Below are positions 1 to 9,823 of a stretch of DNA of 41,975 nucleotides, piece by piece. Numbering within the stretch: position 1 is the first letter of the stretch; each line of letters starts with the position of its first letter. Below the pieces are notes generated by a model. It was not told where the DNA came from. It did no database searches and saw only the letters and a list, made by a program, of their open reading frames with translations. The stretch is taken from the NCBI GenBank assembly GCA_947303625.1, contig CAMYYV010000011.1, positions 1-41,975 of the forward strand. Direction: 5' to 3'. Source of the stretch: an uncultured Bacteroidales bacterium (GTDB taxonomy: Bacteria > Bacteroidota > Bacteroidia > Bacteroidales > F082). The translations under genes were made by a program, and so were the position numbers.

Positions 1-107
1 CCGTAGCAACGGTTGAGCAAGGAACGGATGAAGTTGACCGTGTCGAACGACGTCCAGTCCAGAGGTTTGTCGATGAGGATGACCTCGCCTTCTTCGAAAT
101 GAAACAT
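1..107 (-). CDS. truB: tRNA pseudouridine synthase B, N-terminal fragment cut by window edge
   Basis: Only the first 35 codons are present; the gene runs off the left edge. The peptide starts MFHFEEGEVILIDKP and continues with LDWTSFDTVNFIR, the TruB N-terminal signature (GxxxxDKPxGxTS). TruB makes pseudouridine 55 in the T-loop of tRNAs. It lies downstream of uppP on the same strand, separated by a palindromic repeat, and this ftsX-DUF3098-uppP-truB order is common in Bacteroidetes. The catalytic aspartate lies outside the window. Confidence 0.85.
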   Translation of the reverse strand, partial: MFHFEEGEVILIDKPLDWTSFDTVNFIRSLLNRCY

Positions 108-112
108 GGTTT

Positions 113-206
113 TTATTTGACTTCGGGACTTCGGGACACGAGACGCGGGACGATTTTCATGTGATGGAAGGTCTCGGGTCCCGTGTCTCGCAGTCTCGTG
201 TCCATT
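113..206. repeat. Palindromic intergenic repeat, GGGAC/GAGAC family
   Basis: Between uppP and truB. One arm is rich in CTTCGGGAC and ACGAGACGCGGGAC, the other in GGGTCCCGTGTCTCG and CAGTCTCGTGTCC, so the two can pair. Related copies lie near 21826-21912, 29423-29488 and 40379-40442. Confidence 0.6.
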
Positions 207-1026
207 ATATTATGTACGGTAACACGATGGCCAGCACACCCACGATGGCGCAGTACACGGCGAACCAGATCAGCTTGCCTTTCTTCACCAAATTGATCAT
301 CCACTTGCAGGCGAAGCAACCTGTAACGAAAGCGGCGATGAAACCGATGAGTAGTACCCATGTGGGAGTTGCTGCCGATGCAGCGATGGTGGCCGCTTCT
401 TCAGCGGAAGGGAAAAACAGGTCTTTGGCATCCAAGAGAGCCTCGCCGAGGATGGGCGGGATGACCATGAGGAAGGAGAACTGGGCGAGTTTTTCTTTTT
501 TGTTGCCGAGAAGCAAACCCGTCGCTATAGTAGAGCCAGAGCGCGACAGTCCCGGCAACACGGCGCAAGCTTGCGCGATGCCGATGATGAAGGCATGCAC
601 GGGTGTGATTTTTTCTTTCTCACGAGGTTGGGCAAAATAAGAAAAGGCTAACAGTCCGGCTGTGATTAGCAGGCAGATGCCTACGACGAGCAGACCCGAG
701 CCAAATATCTCTTCCACCTTGTCCTTGAAGAAGAAGCCCACAATCATGACGGGAATCATCGAGACGAGGATGTTGACGATGTATTTTGTGCCGTCGTTCC
801 ATTTGAATTTGAAGAGGTCCTTGAAGAGCCAGGCGATTTCTTTCCAGAGAATCAGGCAGGTGCTCAATACCGTGGCGATGTGCACGATGATGGTGAAGTC
901 CAATGCTTTCTCAGGGTCGACATCAAAAAGATACTGTCCGATGGCGAGGTGGCCGCTGCTGCTGACGGGCAAGTATTCCGTCAAGCCTTGAATGATACCG
1001 AGTATTAATGCTTCTATCCAGTTCAT
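205..1026 (-). CDS. uppP: Undecaprenyl-diphosphatase UppP (BacA family)
   Basis: Polytopic membrane phosphatase that recycles undecaprenyl pyrophosphate to the monophosphate carrier used for peptidoglycan and surface glycan synthesis; over-expression of the family gives bacitracin resistance. The 273-residue length is normal. The glutamate-rich signature [13 protein letters not shown] is at residues 14-26 and the second signature PGLSRSGST at 158-166; both form the active site in the family. The rest is hydrophobic helices. It lies in a minus-strand cluster between a DUF3098 gene and truB. The gap to the DUF3098 gene holds a palindromic repeat, so co-transcription is probable but not certain. 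Confidence 0.95.
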   Translation of the reverse strand: MNWIEALILGIIQGLTEYLPVSSSGHLAIGQYLFDVDPEKALDFTIIVHIATVLSTCLILWKEIAWLFKDLFKFKWNDGTKYIVNILVSMIPVMIVGFFFKDKVEEIFGSGLLVVGICLLITAGLLAFSYFAQPREKEKITPVHAFIIGIAQACAVLPGLSRSGSTIATGLLLGNKKEKLAQFSFLMVIPPILGEALLDAKDLFFPSAEEAATIAASAATPTWVLLIGFIAAFVTGCFACKWMINLVKKGKLIWFAVYCAIVGVLAIVLPYII

Positions 1027-1035
1027 AGTTCGATA

Positions 1036-1152
1036 TTTTTAATGCTGAATGTGGAATGCTGAATGCTGAAATCGCGGATTCGACGAAGTCAATGGAAGCG
1101 AAGCCCAGCGTCGCATTGCGACATTCTGCATTCTGCATTCATAATTCCGCAT
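1036..1152. repeat. Intergenic inverted repeat, GAATGCTGAATG type
   Basis: The left part has repeated GAATGCTGAATG units and the right part the complementary CATTCTGCATTC units, enclosing a central stretch with GAAGCGAAGCCC. It fills the uppP/DUF3098 gap. No ORF of interest is visible in it. Confidence 0.5.
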
Positions 1153-1428
1153 TTATTTTTTCCCTTTCCAAAAGATTGCGACTATCTCAACTACAAAGCC
1201 CGCCAAGACCAGGATGGGAGCCAAAGTGATGCGTTTGAAACTGAACATTTCCTGGTTGAATACGTCAGGGTCGGTCGATCCGCCGCCAATCATTAGGACA
1301 AAGCCTACCACGATGAGAACGATACCGATAAGCACAAAGATGTAGTTTATGGTGCCAAAGGGCATGACTTTTTGTTTGTCAGCCGTTTCGATAGGTTTTG
1401 CGGTGGTCTTTTTTATTTCTTTTGCCAT
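1153..1428 (-). CDS. DUF3098 small membrane protein
   Basis: A 91-residue protein with a short basic cytoplasmic N-terminus (MAKEIKKTTAKP) and two membrane helices, about residues 29-48 and 68-87, joined by a loop with GGGSTDP and an FxxxxFSFKRITLAP stretch. This matches the DUF3098 family, found in Bacteroidetes almost always next to ftsX, as here. No biochemical role is established; the conserved place between ftsX and uppP suggests a cell-envelope or division function, which is inference. Confidence 0.85.
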   Translation of the reverse strand: MAKEIKKTTAKPIETADKQKVMPFGTINYIFVLIGIVLIVVGFVLMIGGGSTDPDVFNQEMFSFKRITLAPILVLAGFVVEIVAIFWKGKK

Positions 1429-1459
1429 GATATGTTTTGTTTAATTATTCTGTCAATAC

Positions 1460-1487
1460 GGGCCCTTCGACAGGCTCAGGGGCCCTT
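1460..1487. repeat. CCTGAGCCTGTCGAAGGG-type palindromic repeat
   Basis: Carries CCCTTCGACAGGCTCAGGG flanked by GGGCC/GGCCC arms, a short intergenic palindrome seen in many bacterial genomes. A second copy is embedded in the repeat at 21826-21912. Confidence 0.6.
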
Positions 1488-1492
1488 GGTTT

Positions 1493-2371
1493 TTATGCGT
1501 ATAATTGGTCAACGTCAGCATGGAGGTATTTCCGAAGGGCGAGTCGGGTGGAGAGCCCGCCCAGCAGCATGCCTAAGACGATGATGCCGACGAAGATGCA
1601 AATGATTATAGTATAGTCTTGTACGATTGTCAGTTCGGGAAGGCGTTTGGTGAGTCCGTAGAGCAACAGCGCCAAGAAAGCATCAGCGATCAAACCTCCG
1701 AAGAAGCCCTGCAAGACACCGCTGCGGATGAAAGGACGGCGGATGTATGCTGGCGTGGCACCTACGAGCTGCATGCTACGCACGAGGAATCGTTTGGAGT
1801 AGATACTGAGGCGTATGGTGTTGCGTATCAGTGTGATGGCGATGATAAGCAACACGAGGCTGGCCACCATTAGCGCGATGCCGATGCGGTTCACGTTTTG
1901 GTCGATGAGGCCGACGAGCGACTTTTGGTAATAGATCTCCTTGACGTTGTTGTTTTTGAGCAACTGGGCTTTGAGGGCGGTGATGCTGTCGTTGTTGGCA
2001 TAGTCGGCGTTGAAACGTACGTCGATGGAGGGGAGGAGAGGGTTCTCCTCGTTGCCGAGCCATTGCAGGAAGTCTTCGCCGAGGTCTTCGCTCAGGCGGC
2101 GTATGGCCTCTTCCTTGGTGATGTATTCTGTCGACTTCACGGCTGGCATGGCATCGAGTTGCTTTTGCAGCTTGAGTATGTTGTCTTCCTTCACGTTGCT
2201 GTTCATCACTACCTCGAAGCCGATGTTCTCCTTGAGATGGTTAGAGAGTTTCTGCGCATGCATCATAAGCAGGGCAAACATGCCTAATAGAAAGAGTACC
2301 AGTGCAATACTCATCAGCGACATGAAATACGACCCAGCAACGCGGCGTTTGTTTGAACTCTTTTCAGACAT
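1493..2371 (-). CDS. ftsX: Cell-division ABC-transporter permease-like protein FtsX
   Basis: FtsX pairs with the ATPase FtsE at the divisome and controls periplasmic amidases for septal peptidoglycan hydrolysis. The 292-residue protein has the expected layout: a cytoplasmic N-terminus, TM1 at about 18-40, a large periplasmic domain at about 45-160 and three C-terminal membrane helices at about 165-190, 215-240 and 255-280. It heads the minus-strand cluster ftsX, DUF3098, uppP, truB. ftsE is not beside it, as is usual in Bacteroidetes. A -7 box at 2402-2409 lies about 30 bases before the start, which supports the chosen ATG. Confidence 0.93.
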   Translation of the reverse strand: MSEKSSNKRRVAGSYFMSLMSIALVLFLLGMFALLMMHAQKLSNHLKENIGFEVVMNSNVKEDNILKLQKQLDAMPAVKSTEYITKEEAIRRLSEDLGEDFLQWLGNEENPLLPSIDVRFNADYANNDSITALKAQLLKNNNVKEIYYQKSLVGLIDQNVNRIGIALMVASLVLLIIAITLIRNTIRLSIYSKRFLVRSMQLVGATPAYIRRPFIRSGVLQGFFGGLIADAFLALLLYGLTKRLPELTIVQDYTIIICIFVGIIVLGMLLGGLSTRLALRKYLHADVDQLYA

Positions 2372-2401
2372 CCTTCTAACGATTCATCATAAATGAAACG
2401 G

Positions 2402-2409
2402 CAAAGATA
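2402..2409 (-). promoter_or_regulatory. -7 box for ftsX
   Basis: TATCTTTG on the minus strand, a perfect TAnnTTTG match. No good TTTG -33 box is seen 19-21 bases upstream. It is divergent from the promoter at 2437-2469. Confidence 0.55.
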
Positions 2410-2436
2410 AACATTTTATGCGGCTCAGAATATAAA

Positions 2437-2469
2437 TTTGACTACGTCGAAATAAATTTTCTATTTTTG
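2437..2469 (+). promoter_or_regulatory. Bacteroidetes sigma-ABfr promoter for the carboxylase gene
   Basis: TTTG at 2437-2440, a 21-base spacer, then TATTTTTG at 2462-2469. This fits the consensus TTTG-N19-21-TAnnTTTG. The transcript would begin near 2475, about 15 bases before the ATG at 2490. Confidence 0.75.
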
Positions 2470-2489
2470 TAGTTTCAAAACCCAATACT

Positions 2490-4097
<1,608 letters not shown>

Positions 4098-4107
4098 TTG
4101 CCTTGTA

Positions 4108-4129
4108 GAGACGCGATTCATCGCGTCTC
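4108..4129. terminator. Hairpin between convergent genes
   Basis: Perfect 10-base stem GAGACGCGAT / ATCGCGTCTC with a 2-base loop, between the carboxylase and rlmN stops. It has no long T run, so it may be a repeat acting as a bidirectional terminator. The same GAGACGCG motif occurs in the hairpins at 16304-16373. Confidence 0.55.
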
Positions 4130-4140
4130 CAAGTTGATAT

Positions 4141-5160
4141 TTACAGCAAATTTTTCGTCGACAGCAACCCACAGGCAGCGTCGATGTCCTGTCCGCGGGA
4201 GGCGCGGATGGTGGCGATGATGCCTTTCTCGTTTAAGGCATCGCGGAACCAAGTCATGGTGGCGGTGTCGGGGCTCTTCAGCGGGATGCCGGGCACGGCG
4301 TGATACTTGATCAGATTGAAACGGCAACGGGTGCTGCCTAATAATCTCGCTATCTCCTTGACGTGGTCCTTGCTGTGGTTAAGGTCTTTGAAGATGATGT
4401 ACTCGAACGAGAGGCGGCGTTGGCCGTGCCAGTCGTGTTGTCTGACGGCGTGGATGACCTCCTTGATGGGATAGCTCTTCTCGATGGGCATCAGCTTGAG
4501 ACGCTCGTCGTGGAAGGGACTGTGCATGCTGATGGCGAGGTTGCACTTCGACTCCTCCAGGAAACGCTTGAGGTTAGGGATGAGGCCGCTGGTCGACACG
4601 GTGATGCGCGTCGGGCTCCAGCCCAAGGCCCATTCTTGCGTGAGGATGTCGAGCGAGCGCATCAGGTTGTCGTAGTTGGCCAAAGGCTCGCCCATGCCCA
4701 TGAAGACGATGTTGGTCAGCGTGTCGAACTCGGGCAGGCTGAGAATCTGGTTCATGATTTCGGCCACGCTGAGGTTCTTCTGGAATCCCTGCTTGCCCGT
4801 GGCGCAGAAGAGGCAGTCCATCTGGCAGCCCACCTGCGTGCTGACGCATAGCGTGGCGCGCTCACGGTCGGGGATGTAGGCCGCCTCGACGAAATGCTCA
4901 CCGGCAGGGAAGAGGTATTTCTTCGTGCCGTCGGTCGACACTTGCTCCTTGACGGGGGCTTTCAGCCCGGTATCATAATGCTCAGCCAACAGCGCCCGCG
5001 AGGCCTTGCTGAGGTTGGTCATGTCGTCAATGGAGGCGCAATGTTTGTTGTAGATCCAGTCCACGATTTGCTTGCCCGTGAACTTGGGCAGTGCCAGCTG
5101 TTCGACCACCTCCTGGATCTCGGCGGGGGTCTTGCCTAATAGTATCTGTTTTTCTTCCAT
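4141..5160 (-). CDS. rlmN: 23S rRNA (adenine2503-C2)/tRNA methyltransferase RlmN
   Basis: A radical-SAM enzyme that methylates C2 of A2503 in 23S rRNA and A37 of some tRNAs. The 339-residue protein has the cluster motif CxxxCxxC at C112, C116 and C119, the methyl-carrier cysteine seven residues before it (C105), and the second catalytic cysteine near the end (C330, in DIDAACG). The GMGEPL motif is also present. A -7 box at 5165-5172 ends only four bases before the ATG, so the transcript may be leaderless or nearly so. No other in-frame ATG lies near the N-terminus. The gene is divergent from the GH97 gene. Confidence 0.95.
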   Translation of the reverse strand: MEEKQILLGKTPAEIQEVVEQLALPKFTGKQIVDWIYNKHCASIDDMTNLSKASRALLAEHYDTGLKAPVKEQVSTDGTKKYLFPAGEHFVEAAYIPDRERATLCVSTQVGCQMDCLFCATGKQGFQKNLSVAEIMNQILSLPEFDTLTNIVFMGMGEPLANYDNLMRSLDILTQEWALGWSPTRITVSTSGLIPNLKRFLEESKCNLAISMHSPFHDERLKLMPIEKSYPIKEVIHAVRQHDWHGQRRLSFEYIIFKDLNHSKDHVKEIARLLGSTRCRFNLIKYHAVPGIPLKSPDTATMTWFRDALNEKGIIATIRASRGQDIDAACGLLSTKNLL

Positions 5161-5164
5161 GCGG

Positions 5165-5172
5165 CAAAATTA
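5165..5172 (-). promoter_or_regulatory. -7 box for rlmN, abutting the start codon
   Basis: TAATTTTG on the minus strand followed by CCGC and the ATG. A start of transcription 5-8 bases downstream would fall on or near the initiation codon. Confidence 0.5.
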
Positions 5173-5185
5173 CGTTTTTTTTTAC

Positions 5186-5193
5186 TACCTTTG
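5186..5193 (+). promoter_or_regulatory. -7 box for the GH97 gene
   Basis: TACCTTTG on the plus strand. It overlaps a possible TTG start at 5191, which rules out that start and favours the ATG at 5233 with a leader of about 33 bases. Confidence 0.55.
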
Positions 5194-5232
5194 CCCTTTC
5201 ATTTTATCCGTATCAACCTAAAACATCCGACC

Positions 5233-7542
5233 ATGAGAAAAAAGACGCTGTTTTGCTTGTTTATGGCTGCTATACTGGCCCTTCCGATGACGATGCTGGC
5301 CCAAAAACTAGATAACGCCGTTAAGGTGCAAAGCCCTGACGGACAGCTGGAGTTGAGTTTCGCTGTCGTTGACGGTGTGCCGCATTACGCCCTCGATCGC
5401 GCTGGGAAACCCGTGGTGCTGCCCTCAAAGATGGGCTTCACTCTCGAATGGCGCGACGACCTTGCCCATGCCTTCGTCCTCAAGGACACGAAATACGACA
5501 CTTTCGACGAGACCTGGGAACCCGTCTGGGGCGAAGAGTCACAGATTCGCAACCATTATAATGAGATGCTCGTCACCTTGGAGCAGCCCATCGGCAGCGT
5601 GGAGAGCATGGACCACTCCACTGAGAAAAAGGCCACGGTGATGCAGATACGTTTCCGTCTCTACGACGACGGCCTTGGCTTCCGCTATGAGTTCCCGATG
5701 GAGAATGCCTTGGTCTATTTCTGGGTCAAGGAGGAGCTGACCGAGTTTGCCATGGCGGGTGACCACACTGCTTGGTGGATTCCTGGCGACCTCGACACGC
5801 AGGAATACAACTATACCGAGTCACGGCTGTCGCAGATCCGTGAGTTATGGGATGGCAGCCACAAAGACGGTGGCTGGCCGTGGACAGCGTTCTCGCCCAC
5901 GGGTGTGCAGACCGCCATACAGATGAAGACCGACGACGGCCTCTACCTCAACATCCATGAGGCTGCCACGCTCGACTTCCCCACTATGCATCTCGACTAC
6001 GACGATCAGAATAGGGTCTTCCGCGCCTTCCTCTGCCCCGATGCCACAGGTTATAAAGGTCGTGTCCAAGCACCTTTCAACATGCCTTGGCGCACCGTCA
6101 TGGTGACCACCTCGGCCACCGACGCCTTGGCTTCGCGTCTCATCCTTAACCTCAACGAGCCTTGCGCTCTTGAGGATGTCAGCTGGATCCACCCGGTGAA
6201 ATATATGGGCGTGTGGTGGGAGATGATCTCGGGCAAGAGCAGCTGGTCCTACACCAACGACTTCCCCTCAGTGAAGCTGGGTGTGACCGACTATGAACAT
6301 GCCACTCCTAATGCCAACCATGGCGCCAACAATGCCAATGTGCGCCGTTATATCGACTTCGCTGCCGCCAACGGCTTCGATGCCCTCCTCATCGAAGGAT
6401 GGAACATCGGATGGGAAGACTGGTACGCCAAGCAGAAGGACTTCGTCTTCGACTTCCTCACGCCTTATCCCGACTTCGACCTGCCCGCTTTGAACAAATA
6501 TGCCCACGAGAAGGGCATCCGTCTCATCATGCACCACGAGAGCTCAGCCTCCACGCTGAACTACGAGCGATGGTTGGAGAAGGCCTACACCTTGATGAAC
6601 CAATATGGCTACGATGCCGTGAAGGGCGGCTATGTGGGCACTATCATCCCCTTCGGCGAAGGTCACTACAGTCAGCCTATCAACAACCACTATCACTATT
6701 GTATCACCGAGGCCGTCAAACATCATATCATGGTGAACTCGCACGAGGCAGTGAGACCTACGGGCCTCTGCCGTACCTGGCCCAATATGATCGGCAACGA
6801 GAGCGCGATGGGCACGGAGTTCCGTGAGCGCATCAACCCAGGACATACCACCATATTGCCCTTCACGCGCCTGCAAGGCGGCCCCATGGACTACACCCCT
6901 GGCATCTTCGAGACCGACATGGGCAAGATTGTGCCTTGGGGCGGTAAGATGCGTACCACCATTTGCAACCAACTGGGCTTGTATGTGACCTTCTACTCTC
7001 CCCTCCAGATGGCTGCCGACTTCCCAGAGCACTACGCACAACACATGGATGCCTTCCAGTTCATCAAGGACGTGGCCGTTGACTGGGACAAGAGCCTTTA
7101 TCTCATGGCCGAGCCGGGCGCCTATATCGTCACGGCGCGCCATCCCAAGCTGTCAACCTTGAATAAGGCTGCAGAGGGTGTCGGTACTTTGCCCGACGGC
7201 AAGAAAGGCGTAGTCTCCAACGCCACCAAGTTTGTGTATGACCTGCCCGACGATGCCACCATCGAAGATTTGTGGCATGCCACGCCGCACGATGTGTGGT
7301 ATGTGGGTGGCATCACCGACGAGAATGCTCGTGAGGTGGAGGTGAAGCTTAACTTCCTGAAGCCTGGCGTGAAATATGAGGCCACCATCTATGCCGATGC
7401 TAAAGACGCCAGCGGCATCCCCGATGAGCACTACAACGCGCAGGCCTACACCATCACCAAGAAGACGGTGACGTCCAAGTCGACGCTGAAGCTCAGGATG
7501 GCGCCGTGCGGCGGATTCGCGGTGTCGTTGAGAGCGCTGTGA
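5233..7542 (+). CDS. susB: GH97 alpha-glucosidase, inverting SusB type
   Basis: A secreted or periplasmic enzyme that releases glucose from alpha-glucans with inversion and needs calcium. The 769-residue protein has a Sec signal peptide (MRKKTLFCLFMAAILALPMTMLA then Q), an N-terminal beta-sandwich, a TIM barrel and a C-terminal sandwich. Counted from ATG 5233, glutamates lie at 191, 436 (in HHES), 505 (NSHEA), 523 (GNES) and 529 (GTEF). From memory, the Bacteroides thetaiotaomicron SusB calcium and catalytic residues are 194, 439, 508, 526 and 532, a constant offset of three. The base E436 is present and the retaining-type KIDF nucleophile motif is absent (VKGGYVG), which indicates an inverting enzyme. 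There are no susC/susD neighbours, so it is not in a polysaccharide locus. ATG 5233 is chosen because of the -7 box and signal peptide. Confidence 0.93.
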   Translation: MRKKTLFCLFMAAILALPMTMLAQKLDNAVKVQSPDGQLELSFAVVDGVPHYALDRAGKPVVLPSKMGFTLEWRDDLAHAFVLKDTKYDTFDETWEPVWGEESQIRNHYNEMLVTLEQPIGSVESMDHSTEKKATVMQIRFRLYDDGLGFRYEFPMENALVYFWVKEELTEFAMAGDHTAWWIPGDLDTQEYNYTESRLSQIRELWDGSHKDGGWPWTAFSPTGVQTAIQMKTDDGLYLNIHEAATLDFPTMHLDYDDQNRVFRAFLCPDATGYKGRVQAPFNMPWRTVMVTTSATDALASRLILNLNEPCALEDVSWIHPVKYMGVWWEMISGKSSWSYTNDFPSVKLGVTDYEHATPNANHGANNANVRRYIDFAAANGFDALLIEGWNIGWEDWYAKQKDFVFDFLTPYPDFDLPALNKYAHEKGIRLIMHHESSASTLNYERWLEKAYTLMNQYGYDAVKGGYVGTIIPFGEGHYSQPINNHYHYCITEAVKHHIMVNSHEAVRPTGLCRTWPNMIGNESAMGTEFRERINPGHTTILPFTRLQGGPMDYTPGIFETDMGKIVPWGGKMRTTICNQLGLYVTFYSPLQMAADFPEHYAQHMDAFQFIKDVAVDWDKSLYLMAEPGAYIVTARHPKLSTLNKAAEGVGTLPDGKKGVVSNATKFVYDLPDDATIEDLWHATPHDVWYVGGITDENAREVEVKLNFLKPGVKYEATIYADAKDASGIPDEHYNAQAYTITKKTVTSKSTLKLRMAPCGGFAVSLRAL

Positions 7543-7575
7543 AATAAGTAAAACTTTGAAAGTGAATCTTTAAGA

Positions 7576-8193
7576 ATGAAAAAAATGAACATCATTATCT
7601 GTCTGTTGGCGGCTTGGCTTGCCATGCCTTCGTGCGGCACCCCGTCAGCAAATGAAAACGACAACACCGTCTCTGGGAAAGAGCTTTGCGATACAATCGA
7701 CATGCCTCGTCCCGACAGTGCCACCTTCTATTCTGAAGTTGTGAACAAGAAGAATTGTTTCATCCTTATCTCGAAGCCCGAGTTTCGCCTCTATGTGTGT
7801 GAAGTGGTGGGGACCGACACGGTGAAACGTGTGCATTATCCCGTTTGTGTGGGTAAGGCCAAGGGTCAGAAGCAGAAGAAAGGCGACATGAAAACACCAG
7901 AGTGCACGTTCGATAAGCCGTTCACCATTACAGAGATTGTCGATGCCTCCAAGTGGACACACGATTTCGGTGATGGCCGTGGTAGCATCCTTTCATACGG
8001 CCATTGGTTCATGCGTCTGAAGACCCCTGGTCATTCGGGCATCGGCATTCATGGTAGTACCAACAACGAGAACTCAGTGCCAGGTCGTGGCAGCGAGGGC
8101 TGCATCCGTCTTCGTGACGAAGACTTGATTCAGCTAAAAGAAAACTATGCTTTTGTCGGGATGCGGGTAGTCATCCTCCCCGACGAGGAATGA
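7576..8193 (+). CDS. L,D-transpeptidase (YkuD) lipoprotein
   Basis: A predicted envelope enzyme of the YkuD fold; such enzymes make 3-3 peptidoglycan cross-links or attach proteins to the wall. The N-terminus is a lipoprotein signal with a lipobox at AMPSC, which would tether it to a membrane. The catalytic motif is visible as IHGSTN followed by GSEGCIRL, with nucleophile C176, and the residues around it fit HxG..(S)xGC(I/V)R. The 205-residue length is at the short end for the family and no LysM or other cell-wall-binding domain is seen. It lies 33 bases after the GH97 gene on the same strand, so read-through is possible, and is convergent with the GT gene. Confidence 0.88.
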   Translation: MKKMNIIICLLAAWLAMPSCGTPSANENDNTVSGKELCDTIDMPRPDSATFYSEVVNKKNCFILISKPEFRLYVCEVVGTDTVKRVHYPVCVGKAKGQKQKKGDMKTPECTFDKPFTITEIVDASKWTHDFGDGRGSILSYGHWFMRLKTPGHSGIGIHGSTNNENSVPGRGSEGCIRLRDEDLIQLKENYAFVGMRVVILPDEE

Positions 8194-8201
8194 CGGCGCG
8201 T

Positions 8202-9812
8202 TTATTCAACTGGACAGAAGAATTGCCAGTCTTCTTGATAGGTCCAGTTGTTGGTGGGGGTGCAGACGCTAAAACTTTGGTTGCCTCCTATCTTTTTCAG
8301 ACGAGAGAGTAGTTCGCGGTTTTGGTCGAGGTGCTCCGAGAACTTACCGTTTTCGATGACTACGTAGTCGTAGTCCCAGCCGAGGGCGTTCTCAAGCCAG
8401 CCGTCTTCGTCCCACATCATCGTGTAGCCTTTGCGCCCCATCTGGATGAAGGGACCGTTTTGCGCATAGCCGTAAAGACAGAGAATCTTAGCGTCGCGCG
8501 AAATGCCGAGGGAGTCAAGCACCTTGTCGGCGTCTTTGAAGCGGGTGTAGGAGACGAGGCCGTCGTTCTCCATGGCACGCCGTTCTACTTGCATCGTTTG
8601 TGCACCGCGAATCCAAAAGAAACATAATATTACAGCGATTGTGGCTCCAACGATTTTTGCAGACAACCGCCTGACCGGGATTTGTCGCAACAGCAGAATA
8701 ACGGCAAAGATAAAAGGCAGGAAAAATGTGTCCAAAAGGTAATAGTCGTGGAAAGGCATCTGTTGCATCATGGCCACGGCAAACAGCAGGCATCCGAAGG
8801 TCTCGATGAGCACCAACCACCAGAGGGAGAGCGGGGTGGGGCTGTCTGTTGAGGAGGTCTTGCCGTGCTTGAGGTTTTTGTTTTTCTTCTTTTTGACGAT
8901 AGCCACCACCAAGGCGGTTATAGCCAACGCTGCAACGACAAGATATTGTAGCCGTTGGAAGTAATGGAACGTCCATCTGTGATAGGTGTCGGCGACCAAT
9001 TCCGTGAAGTCTTGCCAATTTTCAGGCGGCACCAGCTGACCGAGGAAAATGGTCCCGTGGAGATTGCGCAGGTGCCTGTTCCATAGGAAATAAGCTAAAA
9101 ATATTGCCACTGAGACCGATATACTGGGTAGCTTATCGGGCAGGGTGCTCTCCTTGCGGATGATACGCAGCAACTCGAAACAGAGGATGGCGATGAGCTC
9201 AATGGCGAAGGTGGTGCGCATGAGCAGGGCCACGGTAAGGAAGGCGAGGCCCAGATGGAAATGCCGTCGTCGGTTGTCTTCGTAATACCTCAGATAGAAC
9301 CAGAGACCGATGATGCCCATTGTGAGGGCGGGGATGCTGGGAAGGAAGCCGTTGCTATAGTAGACAAACACGGGTGAACACAAAGCCACGAAGGTGACAA
9401 ACAACGACTTGGTAAATTTCTTGGTCACCTCAAAAGCGATACGATAAACAAACAAAAGACCTGTCATAGCCCATAAGAGCGTCCAAAGGCGGAACACCCA
9501 AGGCGAGGTGGTGCCAAACAGCTTCATCAGAAGGGCGACGACATATTCGTGGATGGGAAAGTCGGCGGAGGTGATGGTGGTGGCAGAGGGCTCTTGCCAC
9601 CAACTCGGGAATTGTTTATTGTACACCATCGTCTCGGGATGGAACAGGTCGAAGCCGTTGTCGATGAAGCCAAGGGCGAGGGCATAGTGGTCTTGCTCGG
9701 CCCAGGCATGGATGTGGGTGGGGTATTCGTCCATGTAGTTGCGCTGAAGGAACAACAATGCCAATCCGATGACCAGCAATGGGATGGGAAGTATGATCCG
9801 AAAACGTTTCAT
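8202..9812 (-). CDS. GT39-like polytopic glycosyltransferase
   Basis: An integral membrane protein of about 536 residues with around ten helices, resembling the dolichyl-phosphate-mannose/ArnT mannosyltransferase superfamily. The first periplasmic loop carries acidic residues (MDEYPTHIHAW, then SADFPIHEYVV), where the catalytic aspartate lies in this superfamily. Such enzymes move a sugar from a lipid carrier to a protein or lipid; donor and acceptor cannot be read here. An ATG at 9836 would overlap the upstream gene, so the ATG at 9812, 11 bases after the upstream stop and giving a clean basic start MKRFRI, is preferred. It probably forms an operon with the Ig-like lipoprotein gene upstream. 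Confidence 0.75.
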   Translation of the reverse strand: MKRFRIILPIPLLVIGLALLFLQRNYMDEYPTHIHAWAEQDHYALALGFIDNGFDLFHPETMVYNKQFPSWWQEPSATTITSADFPIHEYVVALLMKLFGTTSPWVFRLWTLLWAMTGLLFVYRIAFEVTKKFTKSLFVTFVALCSPVFVYYSNGFLPSIPALTMGIIGLWFYLRYYEDNRRRHFHLGLAFLTVALLMRTTFAIELIAILCFELLRIIRKESTLPDKLPSISVSVAIFLAYFLWNRHLRNLHGTIFLGQLVPPENWQDFTELVADTYHRWTFHYFQRLQYLVVAALAITALVVAIVKKKKNKNLKHGKTSSTDSPTPLSLWWLVLIETFGCLLFAVAMMQQMPFHDYYLLDTFFLPFIFAVILLLRQIPVRRLSAKIVGATIAVILCFFWIRGAQTMQVERRAMENDGLVSYTRFKDADKVLDSLGISRDAKILCLYGYAQNGPFIQMGRKGYTMMWDEDGWLENALGWDYDYVVIENGKFSEHLDQNRELLSRLKKIGGNQSFSVCTPTNNWTYQEDWQFFCPVE

Positions 9813-9823
9813 GACGGCGAGGC